Source: Geobacter sp. UBA1603
Lineage (GTDB): Bacteria; Desulfobacterota; Desulfuromonadia; Geobacterales; Pseudopelobacteraceae
Reading direction: 5' to 3'
DNA: 6,264 bases
NCBI GenBank assembly: GCA_002322035.1
Contig: DCNF01000042.1
Location: 36,945-43,208, forward strand
Numbering within the stretch: position 1 is the stretch's first letter; every line of letters begins with the position of its first letter. Below the pieces are notes generated by a model. That model was not told the origin of the DNA. It searched no databases and saw nothing but the letters and a program-made list of their open reading frames with translations. Of this stretch, positions 5,471 to 6,264 are shown in pieces. A program made the translations under genes and the position numbers.

Positions 5471-6264
5471 ATGAACCCGTTGGCCAAAGAACTGAACGAC
5501 CAGCTTGCCCAGCACAATCCCCATGTCCTCGAGATGCTGTCCGATCTCGGCAAAAACCTGTTTTTCCCCAAAGGGATCCTGACCCAGTCGGCCGAAGCCA
5601 AGGAAAAGGCCCACAAATACAACGCCACCATCGGTATCGCCACCGAAAACGGCGGCCCGATGTTCCTGCAGTGCATCCAGGACAAACTCTCCGCCTTCGA
5701 CCCCAAGGACATTTACCCCTATGCACCTCCGGCCGGTAAACCGGAACTGCGTGCGCTCTGGCGGGAGAAGATGCTGCGGGAGAATCCGAGCCAGAACGGT
5801 AAGCACTTCAGCAACCCGATCGTCACCAACGCGCTCACCCATGGCTTGTCGATCGTCGGCGACATGTTCGTCGACACGGGAGATCACCTGATCCTACCGG
5901 ACATGCTCTGGGGCAACTACAACCTGACCTTCGGAACCTGCAATGGCGCCGTGGTCAAGAAACACCCGACATTCACCGCCACCGGCGGCTACGATGTGGC
6001 GGCCTTCAAGGCCGAGCTGAAAAACACGGCCGAGGAGAAGGGCAAGGCAATTGTCCTGCTCAACTTTCCAAACAACCCCAGCGGCTACACCCCGACCGTG
6101 GCCGAAGGTGATGCCCTGGTGGCAGCCATCAAGGAAGTGGCCGAAGCTGGCTGCAACGTCGTGGCGATTGCCGACGATGCTTATTTCGGGCTGTTCTACG
6201 AGGACAGCCTCAAGGAATCACTGTTCGGCAAGCTGGCCAACATCCACCCCCGTGTCCTGGCCAT
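5471..6264 (+). CDS. Class I/II PLP-dependent aminotransferase, N-terminal part
   Basis: This gene encodes a fold-type I pyridoxal-phosphate aminotransferase; the first 264 residues are visible and the gene runs past the window end. The cofactor-site motifs are in order: NFPNNPSGYTP (198-208), where Asn202 matches the PLP-contacting Asn of the NPxG motif, and ADDAYFGLFYE (234-244), where Asp235 and Tyr238 match the pair that binds the pyridine nitrogen and O3'. The segment IYPYAPPAGKPELRALW (81-97) is the usual substrate-side YxxxxGxxxLR region. The Schiff-base lysine would lie further on and is not seen. The family is typically about 400-440 residues. The substrate cannot be told from this part; aspartate- or aromatic-type transamination are both possible. 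The ATG at 5471 is set by a perfect AGGAGG (5457-5462), eight bases upstream. Codons end very often in C (GCC, ACC, ATC, AAC), more than in the neighbouring genes, which suggests high expression. It is divergent from the DUF1858 operon. Confidence 0.92.
   Translation, partial: MNPLAKELNDQLAQHNPHVLEMLSDLGKNLFFPKGILTQSAEAKEKAHKYNATIGIATENGGPMFLQCIQDKLSAFDPKDIYPYAPPAGKPELRALWREKMLRENPSQNGKHFSNPIVTNALTHGLSIVGDMFVDTGDHLILPDMLWGNYNLTFGTCNGAVVKKHPTFTATGGYDVAAFKAELKNTAEEKGKAIVLLNFPNNPSGYTPTVAEGDALVAAIKEVAEAGCNVVAIADDAYFGLFYEDSLKESLFGKLANIHPRVLA

Noticed and set aside
5363..5887. A 174-codon open frame on the minus strand
   Set aside because: It is antisense to the aminotransferase, whose motifs and AGGAGG site are unmistakable, and it would run through the divergent promoters.
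1..6264. Mobile element, CRISPR array, toxin-antitoxin or defence system
   Set aside because: No transposase or integrase motifs, no regularly spaced repeats, and no nuclease or toxin-like gene pairs were seen on either strand. The genes present are housekeeping or signalling types.

Overview
The window looks like ordinary chromosome from a Gram-negative bacterium, most likely a Geobacter/Pelobacter-type member of the Desulfuromonadales (former Deltaproteobacteria). This rests on the gene set: KdsB for lipopolysaccharide Kdo, a Cache/HAMP/PAS histidine kinase, a PilZ protein, a stand-alone DUF1858 protein, YicC, and a class I/II aminotransferase. It also rests on moderately high GC with AGGAGG-type ribosome binding sites. 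The taxonomic call is an inference; no rRNA or marker gene is present. I see no transposon, phage gene, tRNA, rRNA or CRISPR array.

Layout. Bases 1-277 (minus) hold the first 92 codons of kdsB, cut by the window edge. Bases 278-521 are a divergent intergenic region with a 15-bp palindrome and an extended -10 promoter facing right. Bases 522-2579 (plus) encode a 685-residue membrane-bound hybrid-free sensor histidine kinase, apparently starting at TTG and with no response regulator in view. Bases 2638-3024 (plus) encode a 128-residue protein of unknown function with a lysine-rich N-terminus. A strong hairpin at 3045-3079 separates it from a convergent minus-strand operon.

That operon reads right to left: a 63-residue DUF1858 CxxC protein (5263-5072), a 350-residue membrane-anchored PilZ-type protein (5056-4004) and a YicC/YloC-family endoribonuclease (3995-3111). 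The gaps are 15 and 8 bases, so the three are probably co-transcribed. From 5471 rightwards a class I/II PLP-dependent aminotransferase runs off the window end. Its promoter and the promoter proposed for the minus operon overlap in about 50 bases (5346-5394).

Biologically the window joins cell-envelope synthesis (kdsB), environmental sensing (the kinase) and a small operon that puts a candidate c-di-GMP receptor next to an RNase. I found no convincing new defence or mobile system. The points most worth a second look are the PilZ-YicC-DUF1858 gene set, the unusual PilZ architecture, the overlapping divergent promoters, and the small basic protein.
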